Source: a virus. From it: a stretch of 35,417 nt of DNA. The first letter of the stretch is position 1. Each line of letters opens with the position of its first letter. Position numbers and translations under genes: made by a program. The notes under the pieces were generated by a model, which worked only from the letters and a program-made list of their open reading frames with translations, made no database searches and was not told the origin of the DNA. This document shows, piece after piece, positions 5,421-12,951 of the stretch. The stretch lies in IMG/VR virus record IMGVR_UViG_3300027996_000094, positions 1-35,417 of that record, one strand, 5' to 3'.

Positions 5421-5439
5421 AAAGTGTAGGAGATGTCCC

Positions 5440-5658
5440 ATGTTAGCAGTCTCACTTGTTTTAGGAACGTTCCTTATTATTGGTGCTTTTCTTACGGGTT
5501 CAATTTTTGGGTGGATAATTAGAGAGAATGTAGTATCTTTTAATGTTCCCCAAGGATTACATCCAGAAATGTACGATGAAGAAGGAGGACTTCTCCCAGA
5601 CCAACTAATCGCATTTCGCTTTGAAAATCTTGATAACGAAGAAGAAGATTATGACTAA
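5440..5658 (+). CDS. Single-span membrane protein, 72 aa
   Basis: Residues about 2-27 form one membrane helix (LAVSLVLGTFLIIGAFL...). The remaining 45 residues are acidic, ending NEEEDYD, and likely face the cytoplasm. AGGAG at 5428-5432 is a good ribosome site. No known family is recognised. It is co-directional with the adjacent small genes. Confidence 0.7.
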   Translation: MLAVSLVLGTFLIIGAFLTGSIFGWIIRENVVSFNVPQGLHPEMYDEEGGLLPDQLIAFRFENLDNEEEDYD

Positions 5659-5675
5659 AATGGAGTTTATTATTC

Positions 5676-6128
5676 ATGACTAAAAAATTACCACCAAATC
5701 CGCTTCAAACTGAAATCCTAAAAGCGGTATCAAGTGCAAAAACCAAGGTAGAAAAAGTCAATCTTTTGCGAGAATATCGTAGTCCAGCCTTGGTTTCACT
5801 TTTGATTTGGAACTTTGATGAATCAATCACTAGTGCTCTACCAGAAGGTGTGGTTCCATATGAACCCAACGACAAACCCATTGGAGATGGAATCTCACGT
5901 CTGGTAAGTAACCAAAGAATGTTGTACAACTTTGTAACTGGTGGCAATATCGATTTGTCACGTACAAGACGTGAATCCCTTTTTATCGAACTACTAGAAT
6001 CTCTTCACAAGGATGAAGCAGAGTTACTTTGCTTAGTAAAGGATAAGAATATTGGAAAGAAGTATCGAGTCACCAAGAACGTTGTTGCCGAAGCCTACGA
6101 GGACATCAAATGGGGAAATCGGGCCTAA
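5676..6128 (+). CDS. Conserved cyanomyovirus protein, 150 aa (possibly DUF6433)
   Basis: A 150-residue soluble protein with a helical N-terminus (LQTEILKAVSSAKTKVEKVNLL) and a conserved-looking core (ALVSLLIWNFDESITSALPEG). I recall close relatives in most T4-like cyanophages, catalogued as DUF6433; that label is from memory. No catalytic motif is visible. It lies 17 bases after the membrane protein and five before the next ORF, in the run leading to thyX and phoH. Confidence 0.8.
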   Translation: MTKKLPPNPLQTEILKAVSSAKTKVEKVNLLREYRSPALVSLLIWNFDESITSALPEGVVPYEPNDKPIGDGISRLVSNQRMLYNFVTGGNIDLSRTRRESLFIELLESLHKDEAELLCLVKDKNIGKKYRVTKNVVAEAYEDIKWGNRA

Positions 6129-6132
6129 CTTT

Positions 6133-6435
6133 ATGACTTGGACAGAAGAAGAAATTAAAAACAGTCGGCAAAAGTATGGGATCACAATTGTAAAAGCAAA
6201 TTGTGATCCTAAGGATGCAGAAGATAAATCTCTTCCAACAGATGCATATCTTGTAGAATATACAATTGATGATGAAACTTTTTATGACATCATAAGAGCT
6301 GCAAAACAAGTAAAAATGTTTGATATGTATTGGGATAAATTCAAAAATGGATTTGTTGGTTTTAGTTGGGCAAAAGGATCTGTTAATCCCAAAATGTGGG
6401 GATATCAACCACCCGATAAAAAGAAAAAACGCTGA
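6133..6435 (+). CDS. Hypothetical protein, 100 aa
   Basis: The start at 6133 (MTWTEEEIKNSRQKYG) is chosen over an extension to 6052 that would lie wholly inside the previous gene. The 100-residue product has an alpha/beta pattern (ITIVKAN, AYLVEYTIDDETFYDIIRAAK), a Trp/Phe-rich segment (FKNGFVGFSW) and a basic tail PPDKKKKR. I do not recognise it. It probably belongs to the early or middle unit with thyX. Confidence 0.7.
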   Translation: MTWTEEEIKNSRQKYGITIVKANCDPKDAEDKSLPTDAYLVEYTIDDETFYDIIRAAKQVKMFDMYWDKFKNGFVGFSWAKGSVNPKMWGYQPPDKKKKR

Positions 6436-6447
6436 AAATGTGCTAAG

Positions 6448-6627
6448 ATGTACGAAGAACTAAATTGTTTTGAAGAAGCACTGAAGCACTTCGGAACAAG
6501 AGTCGAGATCATCACTGCTATGGAAATGGCACGTAAAATATCACCTGAAGATGCATATCAGTTGATTAAAGATGAACTCAAAGATGTTAAATTATGTCGT
6601 AAACAATTTAAGAATGAATCATGTTAA
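6448..6627 (+). CDS. Small hypothetical protein, 59 aa
   Basis: A 59-residue helical protein beginning MYEELNCFEEALKHFGTRVEIITAMEMARKI. It overlaps the thyX start by 14 bases. This overlap also argues that thyX begins at 6614 and not at 6572. Cys residues lie at both ends. No family is recognised. Confidence 0.65.
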   Translation: MYEELNCFEEALKHFGTRVEIITAMEMARKISPEDAYQLIKDELKDVKLCRKQFKNESC

Positions 6628-7264
6628 ACTGATCTCTGTTACTCCTGATGCAGAGAAAAATATTGCGTATTGTGCCCGTGTAAGCAACCCCAATAATCAA
6701 GAGAACGAAAAGATCGCTGGTCTTCTTAAATACTGCATCAATCATAAGCATTGGAGTATTTTTGAGCAAGCATATATGACTCTGGAGATTACTACGACCA
6801 GAGGCCTGGCGGCTCAAATCTTACGTCATAGATCGTTCACATTCCAAGAGTTTTCTCAACGGTATGCTGATAGTTCTATGTTAGCAACTAAGATTCCTCT
6901 TCCAGACTTGCGTCGTCAAGATACAAAGAATCGTCAGAATTCTACTGATGATTTAAATGCTTTCCATAAGCAAGAGTTTGAGATTGCTATCGAGAGACAC
7001 TTTGCTTCTGCTATGGATCTATATCAGACTATGCTTGATCACGGTGTGGCAAAGGAATGTGCTCGTTTTGTGCTTCCTTTGGCCGTTCCGACTAAAATTT
7101 ACATGAGTGGCTCTATTCGCTCATGGATCCATTATATTGATCTGAGGTCTGCTAACGGAACACAGAAAGAGCATATGGACATTGCCAAAGAGTGTATGTG
7201 TGTTTTTGCAGGAGAATTTCCTGTAATATCCGAAGCACTTGGGTGGGTGAGTCATACTAAATAA
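6614..7264 (+). CDS. thyX: FAD-dependent thymidylate synthase ThyX
   Basis: ThyX methylates dUMP to dTMP using methylene-tetrahydrofolate, NADPH and FAD. The signature RHRX7S is complete: R71-H72-R73 and S81 in RHRSFTFQEFSQRY. The start at 6614 (MNHVKLISVTP) gives 216 residues, normal for the family. An extension to 6572 would sit in the preceding gene. C-terminal SWIHYIDLRSANGTQKEH matches the family's conserved active-site helix. It supplies thymidylate for an AT-rich phage genome. Its stop codon is fused to a CTAAATA late promoter. Confidence 0.95.
   Translation: MNHVKLISVTPDAEKNIAYCARVSNPNNQENEKIAGLLKYCINHKHWSIFEQAYMTLEITTTRGLAAQILRHRSFTFQEFSQRYADSSMLATKIPLPDLRRQDTKNRQNSTDDLNAFHKQEFEIAIERHFASAMDLYQTMLDHGVAKECARFVLPLAVPTKIYMSGSIRSWIHYIDLRSANGTQKEHMDIAKECMCVFAGEFPVISEALGWVSHTK
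7257..7263 (+). promoter_or_regulatory. Late promoter core CTAAATA
   Basis: Overlaps the thyX stop codon (7262-7264) and lies 21 bases before the next ATG, the spacing seen at other late cores in the window. Confidence 0.65.
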
Positions 7265-7284
7265 TTTTGTTAGGATTTTAATTT

Positions 7285-7533
7285 ATGGCAACATATCCAG
7301 TTGTCCACCTTAAAACAGGTGAGACAAAAGAAGTGAAAATGAGCGTTCATGAATGGGACCAGTGGCGTAAAGAGAATCTAGATTGGTCAAGAGACTATTC
7401 TGATCCAAGTACTTGTCCTGGTGTGGGTGAAGTTGGCGAGTGGAAAGATAAACTCGTCGCCAAGAAACCTGGTTGGAATGAGGTGCTCGAAAGAGCATCG
7501 AAAATGCCTGGTGCAAATGTAAAAAAAATCTAG
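7285..7533 (+). CDS. Conserved cyanophage protein, 82 aa
   Basis: An 82-residue protein with MATYPVVHLKTGETKEVKMSVHEWDQWRKEN, a PGVGEVGEW turn and a terminal PGANVKKI. From memory, this small protein sits upstream of phoH in many cyanomyoviruses. The N-terminus is faintly like FmdB-type small regulatory proteins (Y-x-TGE pattern), but the Cys pairs of that family are absent. The role is unknown. The late promoter directly upstream suggests late expression, unusual for a neighbour of phoH. Confidence 0.75.
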   Translation: MATYPVVHLKTGETKEVKMSVHEWDQWRKENLDWSRDYSDPSTCPGVGEVGEWKDKLVAKKPGWNEVLERASKMPGANVKKI

Positions 7534-7545
7534 TAAAAACTTCTT

Positions 7546-8304
7546 ATGCCTGCAAAAAAGAGAAAGAACCAACAGCAACCAATCGGAGTTGGCCTTACTG
7601 CCAAGCAGATGAAAAGGAAGAAACCAATCAACTCCGATTTACTTCTGGACATTAATCCATTAACGGATAATCAAAGAAAATTTTTTGAATCCTATTCAGA
7701 AGATAAACACTTAGTTGCTTATGGGTGTGCTGGAACAGGAAAGACTTTTATTGCACTCTACAATGCGCTACAAGACGTTCTTAATGAAGTTACACCCTAT
7801 GAGAAGGTTTACATCGTAAGATCTCTTGTAGCGACCAGAGAGATTGGTTTCCTGCCTGGTGATCATGAGGATAAGTCATCTCTTTACCAGATTCCATATA
7901 AGAATATGGTGAAGTATATGTTTGAGATGCCTACAGATACAGACTTTGATATGTTGTATGGCAATCTTAAAGCTCAGGAAACTATCAGTTTCTGGAGTAC
8001 TTCATTCATTCGTGGTACTACATTCGACAATGCAATTCTAATCATTGACGAATTCCAGAACCTAAACTTTCACGAACTAGACTCTATTATCACTCGCGTT
8101 GGTGAAAATAGTAAGATTATCTTCTGTGGGGATGCCACTCAAACTGATCTTACCAAAACTAATGAGAGAAATGGTATTGTTGATTTTATGAACATTTTAC
8201 GCAAGATGCCATCTTTTGATCTGGTAGAATTTGGTGTTGACGATATCGTAAGATCTGGTATAGTTAAGGAGTATTTACTTGCAAAAATGGAATCTAATTT
8301 ATAA
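7546..8304 (+). CDS. phoH: PhoH-like P-loop ATPase
   Basis: A PhoH-family P-loop ATPase of 252 residues. Walker A is GCAGTGKT (60-67) and Walker B is ILIIDEFQNL (about 164-173), followed by the CGDATQTD sensor motif. The ATPase core starts after a basic tail of about 35 residues. PhoH is nearly universal in marine phages. Its function is unsettled, with nucleic acid unwinding or RNA handling discussed. Its stop overlaps the next start (TAATG), so it is coupled to the exonuclease. Confidence 0.95.
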   Translation: MPAKKRKNQQQPIGVGLTAKQMKRKKPINSDLLLDINPLTDNQRKFFESYSEDKHLVAYGCAGTGKTFIALYNALQDVLNEVTPYEKVYIVRSLVATREIGFLPGDHEDKSSLYQIPYKNMVKYMFEMPTDTDFDMLYGNLKAQETISFWSTSFIRGTTFDNAILIIDEFQNLNFHELDSIITRVGENSKIIFCGDATQTDLTKTNERNGIVDFMNILRKMPSFDLVEFGVDDIVRSGIVKEYLLAKMESNL

Positions 8305-8975
8305 TGTTTAATCATATTGATATCCCTTTTGTTAATGAACTAGAAAGAGAAGAAATCGAAGGTGTTAGACACTATGTTGTACCTAACACCCAAGATGTAA
8401 AGTTTGTCTCGATTACTTCAGTGTTGAGCTGGATTAACCGAGACAAATTTGCTAAGTGGAGAAAAAAAGTTGGTAATGAGGTAGCAAACGAGATTCTCAG
8501 AAAATCATCTAGTCGTGGCACTGACATGCACACTTTGACTGAACATTATCTAAAAAATGAATCTCTTCCAAAAGTAAATCCACTTCCAGAGATGTTGTTT
8601 AAGATTGCAAAACCAGATTTAAACAATATAGACAATATTCATGGTCTTGAAAAGAGACTATATAGTATGAATCTTAAAGTCGCTGGAACAGTAGATTGTA
8701 TAGCAGAGTATACTGGTGAGTCAGGAGAACCTGAGTTAGCGATTATCGACTTTAAGACAAGCAAGGCACCAAAACCCAGAAGCTGGGTAGATGGATACTT
8801 CGTACAATGTGCTGCATATGCTTGCATGTTATACGAGCTTACTGGTATAATAGTGAAGAAGTTTGTAATTATCATGTCATGCGAAAATGGGGAATGCGAA
8901 GTTTATGAAGAATATGACAAAGCCAAATACATCAATATGTTGGGTGAATATCTACGGAGATTCAATGAAAAATGA
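8304..8975 (+). CDS. PD-(D/E)XK exonuclease (RecB/MGME1-like)
   Basis: The 223-residue protein has the complete RecB-type nuclease core: RGTDMHTLTEH (71-81), GTVD (Asp131), the metal-binding IIDFKTSK (Asp149 and Lys151) and the QxxxY motif (Gln168, Tyr172). The arrangement resembles single-strand exonucleases such as MGME1 and Cas4. It probably takes part in host DNA degradation, recombination or end processing during phage replication. It is coupled to phoH upstream and overlaps gene 33 by 11 bases downstream. Confidence 0.88.
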   Translation: MFNHIDIPFVNELEREEIEGVRHYVVPNTQDVKFVSITSVLSWINRDKFAKWRKKVGNEVANEILRKSSSRGTDMHTLTEHYLKNESLPKVNPLPEMLFKIAKPDLNNIDNIHGLEKRLYSMNLKVAGTVDCIAEYTGESGEPELAIIDFKTSKAPKPRSWVDGYFVQCAAYACMLYELTGIIVKKFVIIMSCENGECEVYEEYDKAKYINMLGEYLRRFNEK

Positions 8976-9219
8976 ACTAAAAGAAGAACTCGAAAAGAAA
9001 TTCATCACCTCAGAAAAATTCTGTCAAGAAATTGAACAGATTGTGCTGAATGAGAAATTAAATTACATTGATGCTATTGTATTTTTCTGTGAGAAAAATA
9101 GCATTGAAGTTGATACTATTTCAAAGTTGGTAAGTAAACCACTGAAAGAAAAACTCAAGTGGGATGCTATTCGACTTAACTTCATGAAAAAAACATCGAA
9201 GGCTAAATTGCCAATCTAA
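8965..9219 (+). CDS. 33: Late transcription accessory protein gp33-like
   Basis: In T4, gp33 binds RNA polymerase and links it to the sliding clamp for late transcription. The start at 8965 has a CGGAG ribosome site and yields 84 residues. The sequence (KFITSEKFCQEIEQIV...NYIDAIVFFCEKNSIE...KLVSKPLKEKL) matches, from memory, the cyanophage gp33 family, including the terminal KTSKAKLP block. The many late cores in this window are its expected targets. Its stop overlaps such a core, so it precedes a late unit. Confidence 0.85.
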   Translation: MKNELKEELEKKFITSEKFCQEIEQIVLNEKLNYIDAIVFFCEKNSIEVDTISKLVSKPLKEKLKWDAIRLNFMKKTSKAKLPI

Positions 9220-9222
9220 ATA
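9216..9222 (+). promoter_or_regulatory. Late promoter core CTAAATA
   Basis: The TAA of the gene 33 stop lies inside the core. The next ATG is 19 bases downstream. Confidence 0.65.
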
Positions 9223-9241
9223 TGTCGGGGTCGAGGAAAGT

Positions 9242-9574
9242 ATGAGCGATTTTATGAATTCAGAATTCGTTCAAAATGAAATGGACGAAGTTCAACGTCT
9301 ACAAAAAAAAATCTTTGAAGACCTTGTTAGTTATGATAATCTTGACCGTGAGGATAAATTAAAACATCTCGAAAATTTTGAAGAACTCATAGAACTTCAA
9401 AGTATTCTGTACACACGCATGTCTTTGAGTGATGATCCAGAAGCTATTGAAAGACGAGAGACCATTCAAGATTTTTTGATGATGATGACCTTTGAAAACT
9501 CCCACGATGTTCATGCGGTTTTTGCCGATATGAAGAACACCATTGCCAAGTTGAGAGAAGATCTTGACACCTGA
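9242..9574 (+). CDS. DUF1825-like protein, 110 aa
   Basis: The N-terminus (SDFMNSEFVQNEMDEVQRLQ) and the pattern YDNLDREDKLKHLENFEELIELQSILYTRM follow the cyanobacterial DUF1825 family as I remember it (NSE-VQ-E start, FDREGK centre, helical end). The product is all-helical and acidic. The family is of cyanobacterial origin and unknown function, so this is another host-derived gene. It is retained between two core replication/transcription genes, 33 and 32. A late core precedes it, and the gp32 promoter overlaps its 3' end. Confidence 0.8.
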   Translation: MSDFMNSEFVQNEMDEVQRLQKKIFEDLVSYDNLDREDKLKHLENFEELIELQSILYTRMSLSDDPEAIERRETIQDFLMMMTFENSHDVHAVFADMKNTIAKLREDLDT

Positions 9575-9592
9575 CCGAAAACCCTCTATAAT
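9564..9592 (+). promoter_or_regulatory. Consensus sigma70 promoter for gene 32
   Basis: TTGACA (9564-9569), a 17-base spacer and TATAAT (9587-9592) match the bacterial consensus at all twelve positions. Transcription would start near 9599, giving a leader of about 23 bases. Strong host-dependent early expression is expected. Confidence 0.9.
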
Positions 9593-9621
9593 AAACACGT
9601 TCACAACACAGGCCAAATCCA

Positions 9622-10572
9622 ATGTCCTTTTCCGATCTAAAGAAAAAATCCAATCTAGGTTCCCTCACCAACAAATTGGTGAAGGAAGTCGAAAAAATGA
9701 CCAAGACTGGTGGTGGAGACGATCGTCTCTGGAAACCACAACTTGACAAAACTGGTAACGGTTACGCTGTAATCCGTTTTCTCCCTGCCCCCGATGGCGA
9801 AGATCTGCCATGGGCAAAACTGTATTCCCACGCCTTCCAAGGCCCTGGTGGTTGGTTCATTGAGAACTCTCTCACCACTCTCGGACAAAAGGACCCCGTA
9901 TCTGAATACAACTCACAACTCTGGAACAGTGGTCTAGAGTCTGATAAAGATGTCGCTCGCAAGCAGAAGCGTAAACTGTCTTACTACAGCAACATCTATG
10001 TTGTCAAGGATCCCGTCAATCCTGACAACGAAGGCAAAGTCTTCCTCTTCAAGTTTGGTAAGAAGATCTTCGATAAGATCACTGCTGCCATGCAACCTGA
10101 GTTTGAAGATGAAGAACCCATCAACCCCTTCGACTTCTGGCAAGGTGCCAACTTCAAACTGAAGATCAAGAAAGTTGCAGGTTACTGGAACTATGATTCT
10201 TCTGAGTTCGCACGTCTTCAGGCTTTGCTTGATGATGACGATGCCATGGAAGCAATCTGGAAGAAAGAGTATTCTCTAACTTCTCTAGTTGCTCCCGATC
10301 AGTTCAAGACTTATGAAGAACTGAAGACTCGCCTTGACTATGTTCTTGGTATGAAGGGCACTCCTAAGTTCCAAGATCAAGAAACTGTTGAGGAAGAAGA
10401 ACAGTTCCGCCGCGAGAATCGTGGTGCTGCAGCACCTATGCCAGAGTCCATGCGTAGCGAACTAGATTCACTTAGTGAAGGTCGTGACTTTAATAGTTCT
10501 GATACCACTCCTAGTTCCACTGAAGAAGAAGATAATACTCTAAGTTATTTCCAGCGTCTTGCTGATGCCTAA
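9622..10572 (+). CDS. 32: Single-stranded DNA-binding protein gp32
   Basis: gp32 coats single-stranded DNA in replication, recombination and repair. The 316-residue product has the basic N-terminal cooperativity region (SDLKKKSNLGSL), an OB-fold core with WKPQLDKTGNGYAVIRFLPAP, a basic KRK patch and a long acidic C-terminal tail (EEEEQF onward) that binds partner proteins. There is no Cys at all, so the zinc ribbon of T4 gp32 is absent. Codon use is C-rich compared with neighbours, fitting high expression. A perfect sigma70-type promoter lies upstream. Its stop overlaps the converging gene 53 stop. Confidence 0.95.
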   Translation: MSFSDLKKKSNLGSLTNKLVKEVEKMTKTGGGDDRLWKPQLDKTGNGYAVIRFLPAPDGEDLPWAKLYSHAFQGPGGWFIENSLTTLGQKDPVSEYNSQLWNSGLESDKDVARKQKRKLSYYSNIYVVKDPVNPDNEGKVFLFKFGKKIFDKITAAMQPEFEDEEPINPFDFWQGANFKLKIKKVAGYWNYDSSEFARLQALLDDDDAMEAIWKKEYSLTSLVAPDQFKTYEELKTRLDYVLGMKGTPKFQDQETVEEEEQFRRENRGAAAPMPESMRSELDSLSEGRDFNSSDTTPSSTEEEDNTLSYFQRLADA

Positions 10573-11216
10573 TCGTAAGACTTGAGTCTGATATTATCAG
10601 ACTTAATCGTCTTCTGATCAACATACTGGGAGGATCTGTCGTAAGATAGTTCCTCCCTTAAGTCTATCAGGGCTTGAGTAACAAACTCTCCTTTAAGAAG
10701 AGTGATTGATCTCTTCTCACCATTTTTACGAACTTCATATTCGTAATTTGTTATTGATCTTATGGGACGTAAAATACTTGTTGTATCATCTGGATCTACA
10801 ATTTCAAAATCGGAATCAACAACGATTCCTTCAGGATAGATCAAACGATTCATATCATCTCTGACTTCTGTTGATTCGTAGAAAGCAATATCATTAATTT
10901 CATTACCATATTTTTCAACGGTGAAGTTATATAATTCTTGATCAGATAAAGGCCACTGATCTCTTACATTGGTGATATTGTTGCAGATTAAAACCAACCA
11001 ATCAAGTTCTGGGTTTTCGTAATAATCATTTGCAACAATATCTGGTCGTTGACCCTCTCTTATTTCATAACTATCAAATGCAGTCAACTCAGAGATCAGA
11101 TCATCTCTGAGTTTTGCTCTCCTAAAAATATTTTTAATTGTCACATAATCTCTATCGGAAGCTCTATCAGATAGAGGTGATGGATATTGTACGTTGGGAA
11201 GTTCTTTAAAATACAT
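10569..11216 (-). CDS. 53: Baseplate wedge subunit gp53
   Basis: A 215-residue protein starting MYFKELPNVQYPSPL. It has the family blocks GQRPDIVANDYYENPELDWLVLICNNI and DQWPLSDQELYNFTVEKYG. gp53 is a LysM-like wedge component of the T4 baseplate that locks neighbouring wedges together. It is the last gene of the minus-strand cluster and overlaps gp32 at the stop codons. The start touches the stop of gene 48, so the two are coupled. Confidence 0.93.
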   Translation of the reverse strand: MYFKELPNVQYPSPLSDRASDRDYVTIKNIFRRAKLRDDLISELTAFDSYEIREGQRPDIVANDYYENPELDWLVLICNNITNVRDQWPLSDQELYNFTVEKYGNEINDIAFYESTEVRDDMNRLIYPEGIVVDSDFEIVDPDDTTSILRPIRSITNYEYEVRKNGEKRSITLLKGEFVTQALIDLREELSYDRSSQYVDQKTIKSDNIRLKSYD

Positions 11217-12085
11217 CAGTATCCTACTCCAATTTTACCTTCTTTTTCATCATAATCATCGGCATAGACAGGTGCCAGTTCTTGGAATGCCAATGACACA
11301 TTTATGAGTGTTGGTGTTCCATTTTCATATACTGAGTATGTTCCAGAACCAGTATAGTTAACAGATATATTTGTCAGTGCCATTTGCTTGAATCTATTCA
11401 AGAATGGATGATCACCACTACCACTTTTGAATTTGAGTTCAAAAATATCTGGTGTGCAAATGAATATTTTATTAGATGTCCGACTTGGTGACATACTCTT
11501 TTTCATCACTCTCAGGATTCTCTTCACCATGCTACCTTCTGTTTCACTTCTTGGTGATAGTTGATAATTAAATTGAAAAGTTCTAAGTCCAGGGCCATCA
11601 AAGAGTAGTTCCATGTTTGGATTCAGGACTTGACCAGTTGTTCTTGCTAGAACCTGACCAAAACTAACCTGACTACCAAATCCCTGAATAATTTTTTGAG
11701 AGATAAGACTTGTAAATCCTTTAGCAGTACTCTCCATCCCCAAAACTTTTGCAGCATCTTGACCAGCTTGCACCAATTCTGGGAGAACATTGTTTAGATC
11801 AGCTTCCATTATGTCCTGTGATCTAGTCATACCAAATTCTTCCAAGGCATTCATACTGGCACCATTCCAAGTCACGCCATTAGCAGCCACAATATTTGTT
11901 GGAATTGGTAAAATTATAGACGCAACGGAAGTTGGTTTTTGATATCCCACTCCACTAGATAGATTTCTTTTCGTCACACTCCCACTTAATGCTTTAGATG
12001 GTTTATACTTATTAATATTCATCAAAAGATAATCCGACTCTTTTTCAAGAGTTGCTAGTGGATATCTGAGAGGCTGGGAAACCAT
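11216..12085 (-). CDS. 48: Baseplate tail tube cap gp48
   Basis: The start MVSQPLRYPLATLEKESDYLLMNINKYKP is characteristic of gp48. Later SPRSETEGSMVKRILRVMKKSMSP and FELKFKSG resemble tail-tube-fold proteins. gp48 caps the hub and, with gp54, nucleates the tail tube. At 289 residues it is shorter than T4 gp48 (about 364, from memory). A CTAAATA core on the minus strand lies 14 bases before the ATG, so it can be expressed separately from the upstream genes. Confidence 0.9.
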   Translation of the reverse strand: MVSQPLRYPLATLEKESDYLLMNINKYKPSKALSGSVTKRNLSSGVGYQKPTSVASIILPIPTNIVAANGVTWNGASMNALEEFGMTRSQDIMEADLNNVLPELVQAGQDAAKVLGMESTAKGFTSLISQKIIQGFGSQVSFGQVLARTTGQVLNPNMELLFDGPGLRTFQFNYQLSPRSETEGSMVKRILRVMKKSMSPSRTSNKIFICTPDIFELKFKSGSGDHPFLNRFKQMALTNISVNYTGSGTYSVYENGTPTLINVSLAFQELAPVYADDYDEKEGKIGVGY

Positions 12086-12094
12086 TTTATCTTT

Positions 12095-12484
12095 TTAAAT
12101 ATTTAGACGATAATTTTGATAGGGGATACTTCTCAGATCACTTAACTCAGAAGCTTTGAATAGATGAACTTCACCAACTACTTCTTCGTTGGTATAGTTT
12201 CTAAAATTTCCCCAGTGATAATTAATTCCACGAAATCCCCACTCAAACACACCAACAACAGCAACTAAAGGATTCTGGTCATACTGAATAAAAGGAGTTT
12301 TTGGGCCATAAACAAAGGTACAGTAATTGCCAACTTCAAGATCAGTAGATTCAACTGTCTCTGGTAGAAGTTCTAGAATCTCTACCATTAAATCATCAGG
12401 ATCCTCTGCACCAGTCATTTTATCAATCAGAGTTTGAATTCTACTGGATGATTGTTGTTTTTGTTTGAGTGTTTTTCTTGGCAT
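12095..12484 (-). CDS. Conserved hypothetical protein, 129 aa
   Basis: A 129-residue protein with a basic Gln/Ser-rich N-terminus (KTLKQKQQSSSRIQ) and a beta-rich C-terminal domain (GNYCTFVYGPKTPFIQYDQNPLVAVVGVFEWGFRGINYHWG). From memory, this domain is conserved in T4-like cyanophages between genes 4 and 48 and is sometimes seen in other myoviruses. It may be a minor virion or assembly protein. Its start overlaps the gene 4 stop and its 3' end contains the gene 48 late promoter. Confidence 0.75.
   Translation of the reverse strand: MPRKTLKQKQQSSSRIQTLIDKMTGAEDPDDLMVEILELLPETVESTDLEVGNYCTFVYGPKTPFIQYDQNPLVAVVGVFEWGFRGINYHWGNFRNYTNEEVVGEVHLFKASELSDLRSIPYQNYRLNI
12100..12106 (-). promoter_or_regulatory. 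Late promoter core CTAAATA (minus strand)
   Basis: The plus strand reads TATTTAG. It lies 14 bases before the gene 48 ATG, inside the upstream gene's 3' end. Confidence 0.6.
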
Positions 12485-12921
12485 TACCTAATACCTAGAT
12501 CATCTTCAGTAAGAATTTTAAATTGCCATTTACGATCTTTACAGAAGTCTATTGCAGCCTTCCACTTTGCCTGATTCTTGGCATACTCAGTCACTTCATA
12601 AATGTATGACTTTGTTTTTTTGCTTTGAACTTTTGGTTCTTTGCACTGTTTTTTGGGTTTAACTTCAACCACGTATTTGGCAATACTTCCATTACTTTCA
12701 CGGACCTTGATGTAGAAGTCTGGAAAGTATCTGTGAACTCTGGAATCAATTGGTGAGCGATATGGAATCCAGAACTCTTCACTACCCCATTCAAGAATGT
12801 TCTCATTTAGGTCACAATAGACCATGAACTTTCTTTCCCAAAGAGACCTATAAATAATGTTAGTTGGGTCTCCTCTATACTTTTTTGTGTTTGAGGGGAT
12901 AAATTTACCTTTATATGACAT
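12484..12921 (-). CDS. 4: Head completion nuclease gp4
   Basis: A 145-residue protein starting MSYKGKFIPSNTKKYRGDP, with RSLWERKFMVYCDLNENILEWGSEE and a PD-(D/E)XK-type core: PDFYIK (Asp) followed by KYVVEVKPKKQ (Glu, Lys). This matches the gp4 (gp50) head-completion family, TnsA-like nucleases that trim or protect packaged DNA ends before tail joining. It is the first gene of the minus-strand cluster, with a late core 22 bases before its ATG. Confidence 0.9.
   Translation of the reverse strand: MSYKGKFIPSNTKKYRGDPTNIIYRSLWERKFMVYCDLNENILEWGSEEFWIPYRSPIDSRVHRYFPDFYIKVRESNGSIAKYVVEVKPKKQCKEPKVQSKKTKSYIYEVTEYAKNQAKWKAAIDFCKDRKWQFKILTEDDLGIR
12849..12856 (+). promoter_or_regulatory. Late promoter TATAAATA for gene 54
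   Basis: A perfect T4 late consensus on the plus strand, inside the antisense gene 4 and 95 bases before gene 54. The resulting leader would be complementary to the 5' end of the gene 4 message. Confidence 0.6.
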
Positions 12922-12943
12922 TCATAAAAATTTTCACTATAGG

Positions 12944-12950
12944 TATTTAG
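12944..12950 (-). promoter_or_regulatory. Late promoter core CTAAATA (minus strand) for gene 4
   Basis: The plus strand reads TATTTAG. It lies 22 bases before the gene 4 ATG and one base before the GTG of gene 54 on the other strand. Confidence 0.7.
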
Positions 12951-12951
12951 A

